From a virus, in IMG/VR virus record IMGVR_UViG_3300017991_000109, positions 1 to 64,000 of that record: 64,000 bases of DNA; one strand, written 5' to 3'. The notes below the pieces were generated by a model. The model worked only from the letters and a program-made list of their open reading frames with translations, had not been told where the DNA came from and did no database searches. The position numbers and the translations under genes are program-made. Below, piece by piece: positions 24,412-33,853 of the stretch. Position 1 is the first letter of the stretch. Each line of letters starts with the position of its first letter.

Positions 24412-26880
24412 ATGTTCAGATTCCTAGACCAACGATTTAAAGAAACTGGTAAGAGTTCGAAAGGACTCGGAGATGAGATCGAACGTCTCGGAAAGCGTAG
24501 TGTTATCAGCACAAAGCAACTCAAAGAGCATAACACACTCTTTGGTAAATTAGCGAATACTCTAGACCAGAGCACCGCTATCGTAAAAAAGTATGGTTTA
24601 GAACACTATGATCTTTCAAAACAAGTCATCCGTGGCACTGCCTTAATAGGTAAAAGCGGAAAGGAATATCAGCGGAATGCTGAGCTAATCGCGAAGCAAG
24701 CTTTTGAACTTTCAAAAGCTACAGGTAAAAGCTACGAAGAATCCCGTGCTTTCATGGCAAAAATGGGTCATGCCTACAAAGTAGCAACTGGCAAGCAGCT
24801 TGAGTACACAGCTACTACAAATAAAGCAGCAGAAGCTATTGCACTCGTCCGTAAGCAATTCAACGACATGCAAAAAGGTGTGGGTTTACTCCCTGATGGT
24901 ATCAAAGAAACTTTCACAAAAGCAGGTGGTCACTTAAAAGACCTTTATGAAAAGATACCAGAAAATATTCGCGACACAGTAGAGCAATACACCAAAATGG
25001 GCAAAGAGTGGGCTGAAAAAGGCTATAAAATGGCTATTCAGGCTCTCGAAGCTGAGCAGATGCGTCAATTCCATGCCCAGACAGCAGAGGACCGAATGGT
25101 AGAAACTGCTTCCCATGTTGGTAGGCTCATGGGTATGTCAGATGATTCCGTAGCTGGTATGATGCGGAACATGAAGGATCTTCGCATGGACTCCGACAGT
25201 GTAAGTCAGGTATTTGCTGATGCATGGGGTTTAGCAGAATTCGGCCTATCAGGTGAAACATCAGCCGCTGTCATCAGTGAAAACATGATGCACATCTTCG
25301 GAATCGAAGAGCAGGGTCGTCAGGCATATATCAAAAATCTGATGAAGAGCGCCACTCTCTTCGAAGGTGCAGGTAAACATTTTGAAAAGTTTACAAAAGC
25401 TTTAAATCCAGACGAGGGAGAACAAGCAATTCAAAGTGCTGCTAGGATGGCAGCTTTCTCTGACAGATCTATATCTGAAATCCTTGATGACCAAGCTATG
25501 GCTAATCAAGGTGATGCCGATGCGAAAGTCCGCATGCAAGGAGTCCATCGTGCCATTGCACAAACTATGGATAAAATGTCGGGAGGTGGCTTCCTTAAGA
25601 AGATGACCGCAGCCTCGACAGGTGATAGGGAGGGTGCAAAAGGGCTGGGTATGCAACAAGCTATCATGGGCGTCTTCAGAGGTCTTGGTTTTGGAGGAGG
25701 GATATCCTCAAGCCAAGATGTAGCTGCGTTGTTAAGACAGACTCCTGGGGAAGCCATGGGTAAAGGTCGAGAAGGCTTCTTAGATGCATTGAACTCTAAC
25801 CCCGGAAGTACTCCTGCAGATGTTATGAAAGCAGGTGCTGGAGCTACTGATACGGACGAAAAGACTCAGCAATATAAAGCTATTATCGATGGAGCAATGT
25901 TTAACTTAGTTAACGCTGCCACGAACCTAGAAACAGTTAGTGAAGGACTTGCTGCTTTTCGTGGAGCCTCTCATCTCGGAGAGGTCTTTAAGAGCATTCT
26001 AGAACCTGCAATCAAACTAGCCTCTATTTTTGGAACAGTCCTTATTGTTGTAGAACTGTTCGAATCTGCAATGGAGAAATTACCTAGTACAATTGAAACC
26101 ATTAGCGGGATATTAGAAAAAACGCAAGAAAAAATGCAAGCAGGATTCGAATGGTTCGAAAGACTTGAGGCACATGTGAAGACAGAGATCAAAGACACAA
26201 AAGAAACTGTAAAAAAGACCTCCAAAGCAGTTGTAGGGGGAATAACCTCTACGAATCCTGTCTTAGGAGGCGTACTTTCAGGTGCAAGAAAAATTATGGA
26301 ACATGCTAGTGGTGGCCCAAAGATTGAGGGGAGGGCTTCAGGAGGACCTATTTCTGCTGGACGACCTGTTGTGGTAGGTGAAGAAGGTCCTGAACTCGTT
26401 GTACCTAATACAGGAGGTACAGTTATCCCAAACCAATATATGGGTTACTTCACAAACCCTAATACAGGTGAGAGAGAATGGGGCTTACAAGGAGGGGGAA
26501 ATCTTGCATCAGGTAACCACGGAGGTTACATGGGTTTTAATTCTACCACAGGTAAAATGGAGTGGGTGAAACCTGGAGGTAAATCTAGAAATACAGCTCA
26601 CATGGATAAAGACGGTGGAGGTCTAAATTTCATGTCGGGCAGGTACAATCCTATACTAGGAAATAACACCCTTTCTGTAGAGAAAGCTAAGCTTAACTCA
26701 ATCCAAGAGCCACAATCATCCCCTGCCCCGAAGCCAACACAAAATGCTACGGCTGAAGCTGCAAAGGCAACAGCAGAGCGTATCCGACATGCCTCTAAGT
26801 CTAAGGAGGCAGACCTCCTAGAGGCTATTCTAGAAGAACTTTCTAGCTGGGGAGCTAAAGCCGCTTACGGAGGTATCTAA
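24412..26880 (+). CDS. Tail tape measure protein (822 aa)
   Basis: Long, mostly helical protein with a hydrophobic stretch at about residues 538-548 (FGTVLIVVELF). The C-terminal signature AGRPVVVGEEGPELVVPN followed by TGGTVIPN is found in many phage tape measures. At the usual 1.5 angstrom per residue, 822 residues would give a tail of roughly 120 nm. The short repeats NPNTGEREWG and NSTTGKMEWV near residue 690-720 are paralogous units. The gene stands alone on the plus strand and ends at a two-way terminator. Confidence 0.85.
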   Translation: MFRFLDQRFKETGKSSKGLGDEIERLGKRSVISTKQLKEHNTLFGKLANTLDQSTAIVKKYGLEHYDLSKQVIRGTALIGKSGKEYQRNAELIAKQAFELSKATGKSYEESRAFMAKMGHAYKVATGKQLEYTATTNKAAEAIALVRKQFNDMQKGVGLLPDGIKETFTKAGGHLKDLYEKIPENIRDTVEQYTKMGKEWAEKGYKMAIQALEAEQMRQFHAQTAEDRMVETASHVGRLMGMSDDSVAGMMRNMKDLRMDSDSVSQVFADAWGLAEFGLSGETSAAVISENMMHIFGIEEQGRQAYIKNLMKSATLFEGAGKHFEKFTKALNPDEGEQAIQSAARMAAFSDRSISEILDDQAMANQGDADAKVRMQGVHRAIAQTMDKMSGGGFLKKMTAASTGDREGAKGLGMQQAIMGVFRGLGFGGGISSSQDVAALLRQTPGEAMGKGREGFLDALNSNPGSTPADVMKAGAGATDTDEKTQQYKAIIDGAMFNLVNAATNLETVSEGLAAFRGASHLGEVFKSILEPAIKLASIFGTVLIVVELFESAMEKLPSTIETISGILEKTQEKMQAGFEWFERLEAHVKTEIKDTKETVKKTSKAVVGGITSTNPVLGGVLSGARKIMEHASGGPKIEGRASGGPISAGRPVVVGEEGPELVVPNTGGTVIPNQYMGYFTNPNTGEREWGLQGGGNLASGNHGGYMGFNSTTGKMEWVKPGGKSRNTAHMDKDGGGLNFMSGRYNPILGNNTLSVEKAKLNSIQEPQSSPAPKPTQNATAEAAKATAERIRHASKSKEADLLEAILEELSSWGAKAAYGGI

Positions 26881-26884
26881 GAAA

Positions 26885-26910
26885 AAGGGACACTCTTTCG
26901 AGTGCCCCTT
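26885..26910. terminator. Bidirectional terminator-like hairpin
   Basis: An 11-bp stem with one mismatch (AAGGGACACTC with GAGTGCCCCTT) and a four-base loop sits between converging genes. Read on the minus strand the hairpin is followed by five T residues, which suits termination of the 26942 gene. On the plus strand the following bases are only moderately T-rich. Confidence 0.65.
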
Positions 26911-26941
26911 CATTTCATTGTTTGTTACCAGTGATAAGAGA

Positions 26942-27673
26942 TTATTCTGGCCATGCGTCCGCACCGTAAACGGCAATACCGTTGTCGGTAGTAGCAACCT
27001 GTCCATCTTTACCATAACCGCTCTTCGCGATAAGGTCGATGTCGAGCTGTCCGAAATACGGATCTCCACGGTGCTGGATGTCCAGACGGCAATATCCAGG
27101 TCCGGTTACTCCTTTACCAGTCACCTTGATGTATCGCTTGTTGGTCATAACAGCGGCATCTTCGGTTCCACCAGGAGCAACTTCGATGAAGGTACCAACA
27201 GTGCTATAAGTCACAGAAGTTCCATCATCATCGAAGTCAACAACTGCGCCACCCTTGGTAGCCGAAACTCGGAAAGTGTTTGTAGTAGCGTCGATGACGT
27301 AATACTCTTGACCTTCTACAATTCCGGTCGGAACGGCAGTACCACCGAAGGTGATAATATCGTTGTTGGTTAAACCGTGGTCGTTATCAGTGAATAGATC
27401 TTCTGAAGCACCACCTGTAGCATCAGCGACAACAGCAGTAGCTGCGCCAGCGGCTGTTAGTGATGTCCATGTTACACGGTCGTTGGATTCATAGATGTTG
27501 AATTTCAGGGTTGATCCTGCCTTCATTCCGCCTTCTCCAGCACGAGCGATCTTCTCACCGTTGTTGAAGAAAAGGAAATTCATCTTACCAGTTTTTTCTT
27601 TGACTTGGTAAACTGCAATGTCTTCCTCGTTGAGAGTAGCCACTGCCAAGTCGTCTACTAGATTAGCTGCCAT
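26942..27673 (-). CDS. Virion decoration-type protein with inserted beta domain (243 aa)
   Basis: The outer parts (residues 1-65 and 165-243) include NIYESNDRVTWTSLT, a phrase like the FQESANGSDWTDI of the gene at 63254. A beta domain (about 85-165) with DHGLTNNDIITFGG and GIVEGQEYYVIDATTNTF is a module seen in phage surface proteins. No Shine-Dalgarno; the leader is A-rich. It is probably a tail or head decoration protein. Confidence 0.65.
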   Translation of the reverse strand: MAANLVDDLAVATLNEEDIAVYQVKEKTGKMNFLFFNNGEKIARAGEGGMKAGSTLKFNIYESNDRVTWTSLTAAGAATAVVADATGGASEDLFTDNDHGLTNNDIITFGGTAVPTGIVEGQEYYVIDATTNTFRVSATKGGAVVDFDDDGTSVTYSTVGTFIEVAPGGTEDAAVMTNKRYIKVTGKGVTGPGYCRLDIQHRGDPYFGQLDIDLIAKSGYGKDGQVATTDNGIAVYGADAWPE

Positions 27674-27677
27674 TTCT

Positions 27678-27977
27678 TTATTGTTTTTGGGTTAGTTTGA
27701 AAATCATGTTTGGTACATTCGAGAGATTCACCTCCAGACAAGCTGCTTTAAATCGAACTTGTTTTCCGGCTGCTCGAAGACGCTTAACGACTTCATCTTT
27801 CAGAGCCTCATAGTCATCAACATTGACAGGACTCAATCGGAGCAGACAGGAATTAGCCTCTCCATCCCAATTGAAGCCTTCAACCGATGCTAATAACTCA
27901 AGTTCTTCCAGATATGAAATCACAGTATCCATAAAAGGATTCTGCTGAGTTTCAAGCTGTTCTCGTAGGGTACGCAT
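27678..27977 (-). CDS. Hypothetical protein (99 aa)
   Basis: Starts MRTLREQLETQQNPFMDTVI. Mixed alpha/beta with LKDEVVKRLRAAGKQVRF and a final hydrophobic strand. It lies four bases upstream of the decoration-type gene, and the pair are likely co-transcribed. No recognised family. The size resembles small tail-assembly or neck proteins. Confidence 0.65.
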   Translation of the reverse strand: MRTLREQLETQQNPFMDTVISYLEELELLASVEGFNWDGEANSCLLRLSPVNVDDYEALKDEVVKRLRAAGKQVRFKAACLEVNLSNVPNMIFKLTQKQ

Positions 27978-28024
27978 GATTCGTTCTTTCCCAAATAACT
28001 AGGGGAGGCATACCGAACAACAAA

Positions 28025-28047
28025 TTTATTCTGAAGGTCAGAATAAA
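28025..28047. repeat. AT-rich inverted repeat downstream of 28053
   Basis: A perfect 9-bp stem (TTTATTCTG with CAGAATAAA) and five-base loop lie just after the stop of the minus-strand gene at 28053. There is no following T-tract on the minus strand, so it may be a weak or factor-dependent terminator or an mRNA-end hairpin. Confidence 0.45.
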
Positions 28048-28052
28048 AATGC

Positions 28053-28319
28053 TTAGTTTATAGATCTGTCTCGACAGGCTACCGAGAGATCTGTAGTCTT
28101 TTTGATGACATCTAGAGGCGCTTTTTCGAAAGCATTAGAACGAATTGCAAGCTCCAAGCTCGAAGACACTTCAGCCAAGAAAGATCTTGTCACTAAAATC
28201 TCTTCATTACCTTCAACGATAAATTGCTTTACCTCGCCATCTACTACCTTATTGAAGAAAATCGGGTTCTCAAAATCCTCCGGTGAGGTCTTTTCTTCTT
28301 TTTCTTGATCTTTAGCCAT
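28053..28319 (-). CDS. Hypothetical protein (88 aa)
   Basis: Starts MAKDQEKEEKTSPEDFENPI. Acidic/lysine N-terminus and a helical C-terminus (FLAEVSSSLELAIRSNAFEK). Its first 76 bases overlap, in another frame, the end of the upstream gene, which is unusually long for this genome. The overlap contains A-rich runs. Independent start or frameshift product cannot be decided from sequence. Confidence 0.65.
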   Translation of the reverse strand: MAKDQEKEEKTSPEDFENPIFFNKVVDGEVKQFIVEGNEEILVTRSFLAEVSSSLELAIRSNAFEKAPLDVIKKTTDLSVACRDRSIN

Positions 28320-28540
28320 TTTGGTTTTTTCTTAGGTTTAGGTTCTTCTTCTCCTAAGAACTCCAACTCAAGAAATGACAGCACAAAAAGACGAAGAAAG
28401 TTTCCGACTGTCCTTCGATCTGTTTCTCCACGAGCCCAACCCTTCTTCTCCAAGAAGTTACAAACTCTCTTAATCAAGATAGAAATACCTATCTTTTGAC
28501 AGAGGTTTGCTCGGTTGGTCTCAATGTAGAAATTACTCAT
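28244..28540 (-). CDS. Hypothetical protein with lysine-rich tail (98 aa)
   Basis: The start at ATG 28540 (MSNFYIETNRANLCQKIGIS) overlaps the previous stop by eight bases; a longer frame from 28642 would sit inside that gene. After a hydrophobic helix (NFLRLFVLSFLELEF) the tail becomes Lys/Arg-rich in the part that overlaps the next gene. The tail may be a by-product of the overlap. Function unknown. Confidence 0.6.
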   Translation of the reverse strand: MSNFYIETNRANLCQKIGISILIKRVCNFLEKKGWARGETDRRTVGNFLRLFVLSFLELEFLGEEEPKPKKKPKWLKIKKKKKRPHRRILRTRFSSIR

Positions 28541-28763
28541 ACTGTACGGTGTATATATATTGTTGAAGGGCTGCATAACACGCTTTTGCGTAGAAAGAGC
28601 AGAGGATCTCACCAGTCGATAATCCACTTTCGGCTGCTTCATGTATATCCTGAAGTAATGCTTCTTGCCCTGTATCTCGAAGGTATTGTTCCATCCCCAC
28701 GGGGCAAAGGACAGTCTGGCCTACAAAGTAAGTCTTTGGTTGTTTGAAGTTCTGGTAGTTCAT
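28533..28763 (-). CDS. Small hypothetical protein (76 aa)
   Basis: Starts MNYQNFKQPKTYFVGQTVLC, coupled to the thymidylate kinase gene by a four-base overlap (ATGA) and to the next gene by an eight-base overlap. Helical with several Ala and Tyr residues (FYAKACYAALQQYIYTV). No family recognised. Confidence 0.65.
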   Translation of the reverse strand: MNYQNFKQPKTYFVGQTVLCPVGMEQYLRDTGQEALLQDIHEAAESGLSTGEILCSFYAKACYAALQQYIYTVQYE

Positions 28764-29347
28764 GGCATTAGAAAATCAACTTCTGCACTGATGTCATTAT
28801 CAAGCTGGTCGAGGTCATTATCTCCTTCAAAGACCAGCCACTGATTGTCCTCGCTCACACCGTTTAGGTCCTTAGCAAGCTCCAAATAACGTGTCCGAGT
28901 TACTGTCTGGAAACCATAGTCGTTGAAGTTGTCTATCTCTTCCCTATCGTTGATTCGACTCGAAGCCGTTAGGGGATCGATGTCAAGAAGGATCACCAAA
29001 TGAGGCTTGACAATGCAGGGCTCCATAAGGGCAGTTACCAACGCGCCGTTACTTGATGACAGGTAACGAGACTGGTAGGCATAGAATGTGTAGACACTCC
29101 GGTCCATGATTGTCACTTCTCCTGCGATTTCCCTGCCCATTAAGACCTCTCCCATCCGTGCATGCAGGAGCGCCATGAGAAGGCACTGAGTTGCTTCATC
29201 TTGGTTCTCGTTCAGGAAATTCCTTATCTCATTACCTAGACCCAGTTCATCAAAAGGATGGAACACTTCAGTATCGAGGCGCTCTGCCAAGCGTTTTGCC
29301 TGAGTTGTTTTCCCAGACCCATCTATTCCTTCGAATGCGATTATCAT
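28760..29347 (-). CDS. tmk: Thymidylate (dTMP) kinase (195 aa)
   Basis: P-loop FEGIDGSGKTTQAKRL at residues about 5-20, the MDRSVYTFYAYQ (DR-x) motif and a VILLDIDPLTASSRI lid-adjacent segment followed by an arginine-containing loop identify a Tmk-type kinase. Converts dTMP to dTDP for phage DNA synthesis. Length is close to bacterial Tmk (about 210 aa). Co-directional with the gp46-like gene. Confidence 0.92.
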   Translation of the reverse strand: MIIAFEGIDGSGKTTQAKRLAERLDTEVFHPFDELGLGNEIRNFLNENQDEATQCLLMALLHARMGEVLMGREIAGEVTIMDRSVYTFYAYQSRYLSSSNGALVTALMEPCIVKPHLVILLDIDPLTASSRINDREEIDNFNDYGFQTVTRTRYLELAKDLNGVSEDNQWLVFEGDNDLDQLDNDISAEVDFLMP

Positions 29348-29357
29348 ACGTAAAATC

Positions 29358-29540
29358 CTATCTATCTTCTACTAGTTTCCACAGTTTCTCTTCTCCGTCA
29401 AGTGGTCCATCTGGAAAGGTATCTCTATGCTCTTTGATTCCTTTAATGAGTTCTTCAAGCCTGTCCGCAGCTAACGCGGACGGTCTATAAACTCCTGATG
29501 AATTTAGCCGAAGCCATTCTATAAGTTCTTGATCATTCAT
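29358..29540 (-). CDS. Small hypothetical protein (60 aa)
   Basis: The start is set at ATG 29540 (MNDQELIEWLRLNSSGVYRP), which shares one base with the gp46-like stop (TAATG). An upstream in-frame start would overlap that gene more deeply. Helical and acidic, with DRLEELIKGIKEHRDTFPDG. Located between the recombination ATPase and thymidylate kinase. No function assigned. Confidence 0.65.
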   Translation of the reverse strand: MNDQELIEWLRLNSSGVYRPSALAADRLEELIKGIKEHRDTFPDGPLDGEEKLWKLVEDR

Positions 29541-31402
29541 TACCTTATCAGTTTTCCATTCTCGACTCTCCAAATCTGATCGACGGAACCCTCAAACTCT
29601 TCCAAGGTATGGGCAATCATAAAAACGCTGCTTTTTCCTTGTGTCACGTACTTGAAAAGGCGATTCATCGATTGCTGCCCCTTATTATCCAATGACTCGA
29701 ACGGTTCGTCAAGGAAAGCTTGTCCAAAAGAATGAACCCCTCTTGATTGGGCAAGCTTGAGCAAGCTCATGATGATCATCATGTCAACCCGTCTACGTTC
29801 TCCCCGACTATCCCACTCGTATGAGGCTGCTCCATCAGGGTTATGGACATCGACGTTAAATGTTCCGGCATAGGCTTCCCCTTCGGCATTCATCCTGAAG
29901 TTCACGCTCAAGTTCGTTTCTAAGACCTGTCTTAACTCCTCTGCGTTCAAATTTAGCTGAGGGATAGCTTGTGCTAAAAGATCAGACCTGAACCCTTTTA
30001 GACCGAATGCCTCATCGAGGAGATACTCATCTGCACTCTCCTCCTGTAATCGGGATAACTCAGTCTCCTGAGTTTTCAACTCAGCTACAGCAGCATCGAA
30101 TTTCTCTTGAGCATCATCCATCAACGGGATGAAATCATTCGTAGCTTCTTGTAATGCCGCCAGCTTATCTGACATCTCCCGCTCTCCGAGTTTCTCTCTT
30201 TCAACTGCCGTCCAGAGATTATCAACAACGGTTTTCCACAAGCTCTTTTCTTGCTCTGACTTCTTCAAATCCGTATTTCGATCGCTCAATAAACTTGCCA
30301 ACCGAGTAAGGTCTTGGGTAAAAGGGATTTCCGTTTTTTTTGCTTCTTCAATACGCTCAGTCGCAGTCTTTATCTCTGCAACGAGTCCTTCTATCTGTTT
30401 TGCATTCTCAGCTTCATCCAATTCCGATCCGCACAAAGAACAGTTATGAAGTCCATCTAAAGAAGATAGCTTCGCATGGTTCGCTTTCAACGCTTTCAGT
30501 TCCGCTTGCAGACTACCGAAATTTTCATAGTATTGACGAGATGCCTCAGCATAGTGCTTTTCAACCTCAGTATGCTCTTCTTGGACTTGTATCAAAGCAT
30601 CTTGAGCTTCCCTTATATTCTGATCAAACATCCCTTCTTTGAGCTGCTCCTGATCATACTCATCTTGCTTCCTCTGCACAACATCTTGGATCTCCCTAAG
30701 ACCTTGGGTGACATGTAATAATTCGCTTGCATGTTTTTCATCCCAACTGGCAACCTCCGCTTTCATGCGGTTAAGCATATCCCTCCAATTTTTGACATCA
30801 TGCTCACACTTTGAAATGACCTCCTTAACAACATTGACAGAATTAGCATATTCCATCATTATCTTCCTAGTCTCTTTCAGTGCCAGCTCGATCTGATCGA
30901 ACTGTAGAAGATTATCAAGGATCTCTTTCTTCTGCTTGTCACCCATTGTTGGGAAGGACATTATCTCCGCACTGTAAAACATCGAGTGGCGAGCAGTTTG
31001 AGGGTTGATACAGAGAATCTGATCCTCTATCATTTTTTGAGTATCAGCAGTTGTGCCCCGAGTCATGTCCTTGTCGTTGCAGAGAACGGAGAGTCCATTT
31101 GGTATCCCATCTGCTTTTTTCATACCTCTGGCACGAATGATGGTGTAACGATTCTTACCATCATTGAGTGTTAGTTGCACATAACCTCCACGAGTACCGC
31201 GTGTCCAGAGTTTCGCACCAACGCTCTTATCAGTCCGAATTGATTTACCAAACAGGGCATAAAAAGGTGCTTCTATGAACATACCTGTTTTACCATCCCC
31301 GTTTTCGCCCCTGACCATTACAAGACCTTGGTCTTTCAAAGGTACAACCTCATCAGAGATGTTCCAAAAATTTTTCAGCGCCAATTGCTCCAGTTCGATC
31401 AT
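29540..31402 (-). CDS. gp46/SbcC/Rad50-like ABC ATPase (620 aa)
   Basis: N-terminal Walker A VRGENGDGKTG, a long coiled coil interrupted by a zinc-hook CxxC (NCSLCGSELDE, near residue 327) and a C-terminal half with WDSRGERRRVDMMI (signature), FLDEPFESLD (Walker B/D-loop) and IAHTLEEF (switch His). In T4, gp46 works with nuclease gp47 to resect ends for recombination-dependent replication; the nuclease was not found in this window. ATG 31402 is chosen over a TTG 15 bases upstream because of the promoter spacing. Confidence 0.9.
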   Translation of the reverse strand: MIELEQLALKNFWNISDEVVPLKDQGLVMVRGENGDGKTGMFIEAPFYALFGKSIRTDKSVGAKLWTRGTRGGYVQLTLNDGKNRYTIIRARGMKKADGIPNGLSVLCNDKDMTRGTTADTQKMIEDQILCINPQTARHSMFYSAEIMSFPTMGDKQKKEILDNLLQFDQIELALKETRKIMMEYANSVNVVKEVISKCEHDVKNWRDMLNRMKAEVASWDEKHASELLHVTQGLREIQDVVQRKQDEYDQEQLKEGMFDQNIREAQDALIQVQEEHTEVEKHYAEASRQYYENFGSLQAELKALKANHAKLSSLDGLHNCSLCGSELDEAENAKQIEGLVAEIKTATERIEEAKKTEIPFTQDLTRLASLLSDRNTDLKKSEQEKSLWKTVVDNLWTAVEREKLGEREMSDKLAALQEATNDFIPLMDDAQEKFDAAVAELKTQETELSRLQEESADEYLLDEAFGLKGFRSDLLAQAIPQLNLNAEELRQVLETNLSVNFRMNAEGEAYAGTFNVDVHNPDGAASYEWDSRGERRRVDMMIIMSLLKLAQSRGVHSFGQAFLDEPFESLDNKGQQSMNRLFKYVTQGKSSVFMIAHTLEEFEGSVDQIWRVENGKLIR

Positions 31403-31408
31403 CGCAAG

Positions 31409-31436
31409 AGTTTCCAATGGGTTTTCTTTTTGTCAA
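31409..31436 (-). promoter_or_regulatory. Promoter-like element for the gp46-like gene
   Basis: Minus strand TTGACA (31431-31436), 16-base spacer, GAAACT (31409-31414), six bases to ATG 31402. Same architecture as the elements before the helicase, DNA polymerase and 48572 genes. Confidence 0.5.
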
Positions 31437-31459
31437 GAAATTTGTTCTATTTATTCAAG

Positions 31460-33853
31460 ATGGACAGACCTCAATTTGACTTTACTGCCAGAGACTGGGA
31501 TACCAACCTGGAAGCTCTTAAGGAATTTATCCGAATTCGACACCCCGAAGACTGGACTTCTTTCTTCGATGGGGATTTGAGTACTGCCCTGCTAGAAGCC
31601 ATTGCATACAACAGCACATTGCTGGGATACACTCTTGACAGACAGGCTCTGGAGTCATTTCTGGATACTCTTCAGCTTCGAGAGAGCGCCATGCATTTTG
31701 CGCGGCAAAACTCTTACCAAATCCGACGCAATACCAGTGCTTCAGTTCCTGTTTATGCCTCAGCCTCTCGTGCTCCTTCTACCGGGGAGAGATTTGTCAT
31801 CCGACAAGGTGTGCAAATCCGAGATAAAATGGGTCAACCGTGGGAAGTGGCTGAAGATACGTTTCTCGAAGAAGGCTATGTCAATCCAACGCACGAGATT
31901 CTAAAATATGGTGATATTAAAGGCACTGTTCCTAATACCACTAATGTGACTGAGGTTAAGGCACTGGTGAAGCTCGAACCAGGAAGTTCCGTAGCCACTT
32001 TGGTGGACGAAAACGGGGAGCGTTTTCCCAGTGATATCAATTTTAGTCAGCGCGTTCAAGCGGGTCATATTCTCAAACTCGGAAACGAGTGGAATGGCAC
32101 ATCCTTTACTAGCATACCATCACCTCCGAAAGATGAGTATGCTATCATCTCCACTTCAAAGTTCGACTATGATGTGTATGACAACTCGATTATCTATCTC
32201 GACCGTGCATGGTCTGGGACAGCCGTCTGGAGTGGTAAGTGGACGATTGAATCTCGAAACGTTGTCTTGATTCAAGGAGAATCTAAGATAGACCGTGCAA
32301 CCGCTCCTAGTGAATTAGAATCCCGAAAAAACTACATTGTTGAAGGTGCTTATTTCCCTGTTGTCATGGGCTCTTTGGATACACCAACAGCATCAGGGTC
32401 TTCTCAACTGACTGGTGTTGCGGGGAGCGGTATCGATGTCTATGTCAATGGTATCCAATGGACAGAAACGGTTTCTCTTCTTTTTGAAGGTCCTGACAGT
32501 CGTTCTTTCCAAGTCGATTTTGATAATAATGACCGATTCACTGTTCAGTTTGGAGATGGTGTTTTTGGGTCGTTGGTTCCCTCAGAAGCTACAATCGAAA
32601 TTCACTATCGCATCGGAGGAGGCTCAAAAGGTAATATTTCACAAAACTTAATCGACACGTCTATCACGATTGGCGATAGTTTTGGAAGTGCTAGCACATC
32701 TATCCAGCTTTACCTATCCAACACATACACTGTAGGTACGGGTGGTCAAGACAGGGAATCTCTTCAGGATCTCAAAAAGAACATCCCGGCACACATTAGA
32801 ACTAACGATAGGGCAGTTACCATCGAAGATTATGAGTATCTTGCGTCTAACTTCAGTGATCCTATTGCGGGAAGAGTCAAAGTAGCAAAGGGCGTTATCC
32901 ACAAGAACCTCGTTCCACGAGAACAAAATATCATTTGGGTGTACACTTGGGTGGAGGGATCAAACGGTCAGTTGACAGCGCCCTCACTGACTCTAAAGCG
33001 TGCACTCCTCGAATACCTGAATGCTAGAAAACTCGTAACTGATGAGGTTGTGATCGTTGATGGTATTGTCACACCCACACCAATCGAAATGCGCTACTGC
33101 TTTGAGAAGGGTGCTGATTCGGTTAAGGTCGAGCAGAAAGTCCAGAGTGCAATCAATCAGATTTTTGTTGATTTGAAGCCTGGAGATCCTCTTCGGTTAT
33201 CAAACCTTTATGAGGCTGTTGAAGCTGTAGCGGAGGTCAAGTTTTGTCAGTTCATCTACCCCAGTCAGGATCTTATTCCAGCCAATGATTACGAGTTGTT
33301 CTCTAACACCATGCAGCTACCTAGTCTGACACGGTTGAATGCTGCGGCATCAGCAGGAGCATCAGCGGTACAGGTTTCTGATCCAAATCTTTTTGTAGAG
33401 CAAGGAACTGTTTCGATTTTTGAAACATCGAAAACACCAACTACCTCTACGGTTATTGCCAAGACATCTAACACGTTGTCTCTCCAAGCTGACCAGCTTC
33501 TCGAAGAAGACTACTCATTGAATGCTGTCGTTACAAATAGCGCGTATCTTCCCTATGGATGGCAATTTGAGCGTCCGATTGATATCTTCATCACATACTC
33601 GATTGGTAATACTACGTCCCCTCTTGTAACATCTAACATTGCACGTAAAATACGTCAGTACTTCAGCCAGACACTCCGTCCAGAAGAACCGCTAATCAGG
33701 AGCACGTTAAGAACACTGGTTCAGAGCATCCCTAATGTGACTACCTCAGATGTACGATTCAACTCGGTTGATGGCATAGCAGAACAAGTCGTACCGAGTG
33801 ACTCAGAGAAGATCACTCTCGGTGTTCTAAGTATTAACAACCAAATTGTATAA
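31460..33853 (+). CDS. Baseplate wedge protein, gp6/baseplate-J-like (797 aa)
   Basis: The N-terminus has LSTALLEAIAYNSTLLGYTL then RQALESFLDTLQLRESA, the helical entry of T4 gp6/baseplate J proteins that form the inner baseplate ring. Mid-protein beta regions include FTVQFGDGVFGSLVP and a GGGSKGN turn, followed by the conserved RAVTIEDYEYLASNF motif and C-terminal alpha/beta domains. ATG 31460 is used because it opens the conserved domain; the frame extends upstream to 31328 over the divergent gene. Confidence 0.88.
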   Translation: MDRPQFDFTARDWDTNLEALKEFIRIRHPEDWTSFFDGDLSTALLEAIAYNSTLLGYTLDRQALESFLDTLQLRESAMHFARQNSYQIRRNTSASVPVYASASRAPSTGERFVIRQGVQIRDKMGQPWEVAEDTFLEEGYVNPTHEILKYGDIKGTVPNTTNVTEVKALVKLEPGSSVATLVDENGERFPSDINFSQRVQAGHILKLGNEWNGTSFTSIPSPPKDEYAIISTSKFDYDVYDNSIIYLDRAWSGTAVWSGKWTIESRNVVLIQGESKIDRATAPSELESRKNYIVEGAYFPVVMGSLDTPTASGSSQLTGVAGSGIDVYVNGIQWTETVSLLFEGPDSRSFQVDFDNNDRFTVQFGDGVFGSLVPSEATIEIHYRIGGGSKGNISQNLIDTSITIGDSFGSASTSIQLYLSNTYTVGTGGQDRESLQDLKKNIPAHIRTNDRAVTIEDYEYLASNFSDPIAGRVKVAKGVIHKNLVPREQNIIWVYTWVEGSNGQLTAPSLTLKRALLEYLNARKLVTDEVVIVDGIVTPTPIEMRYCFEKGADSVKVEQKVQSAINQIFVDLKPGDPLRLSNLYEAVEAVAEVKFCQFIYPSQDLIPANDYELFSNTMQLPSLTRLNAAASAGASAVQVSDPNLFVEQGTVSIFETSKTPTTSTVIAKTSNTLSLQADQLLEEDYSLNAVVTNSAYLPYGWQFERPIDIFITYSIGNTTSPLVTSNIARKIRQYFSQTLRPEEPLIRSTLRTLVQSIPNVTTSDVRFNSVDGIAEQVVPSDSEKITLGVLSINNQIV

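Noticed and set aside
30708-30896. Several 60-110-codon frames on the plus strand within the gp46-like gene.
   Set aside because: They lie opposite a strongly coding frame with intact motifs and have composition typical of antisense shadows.
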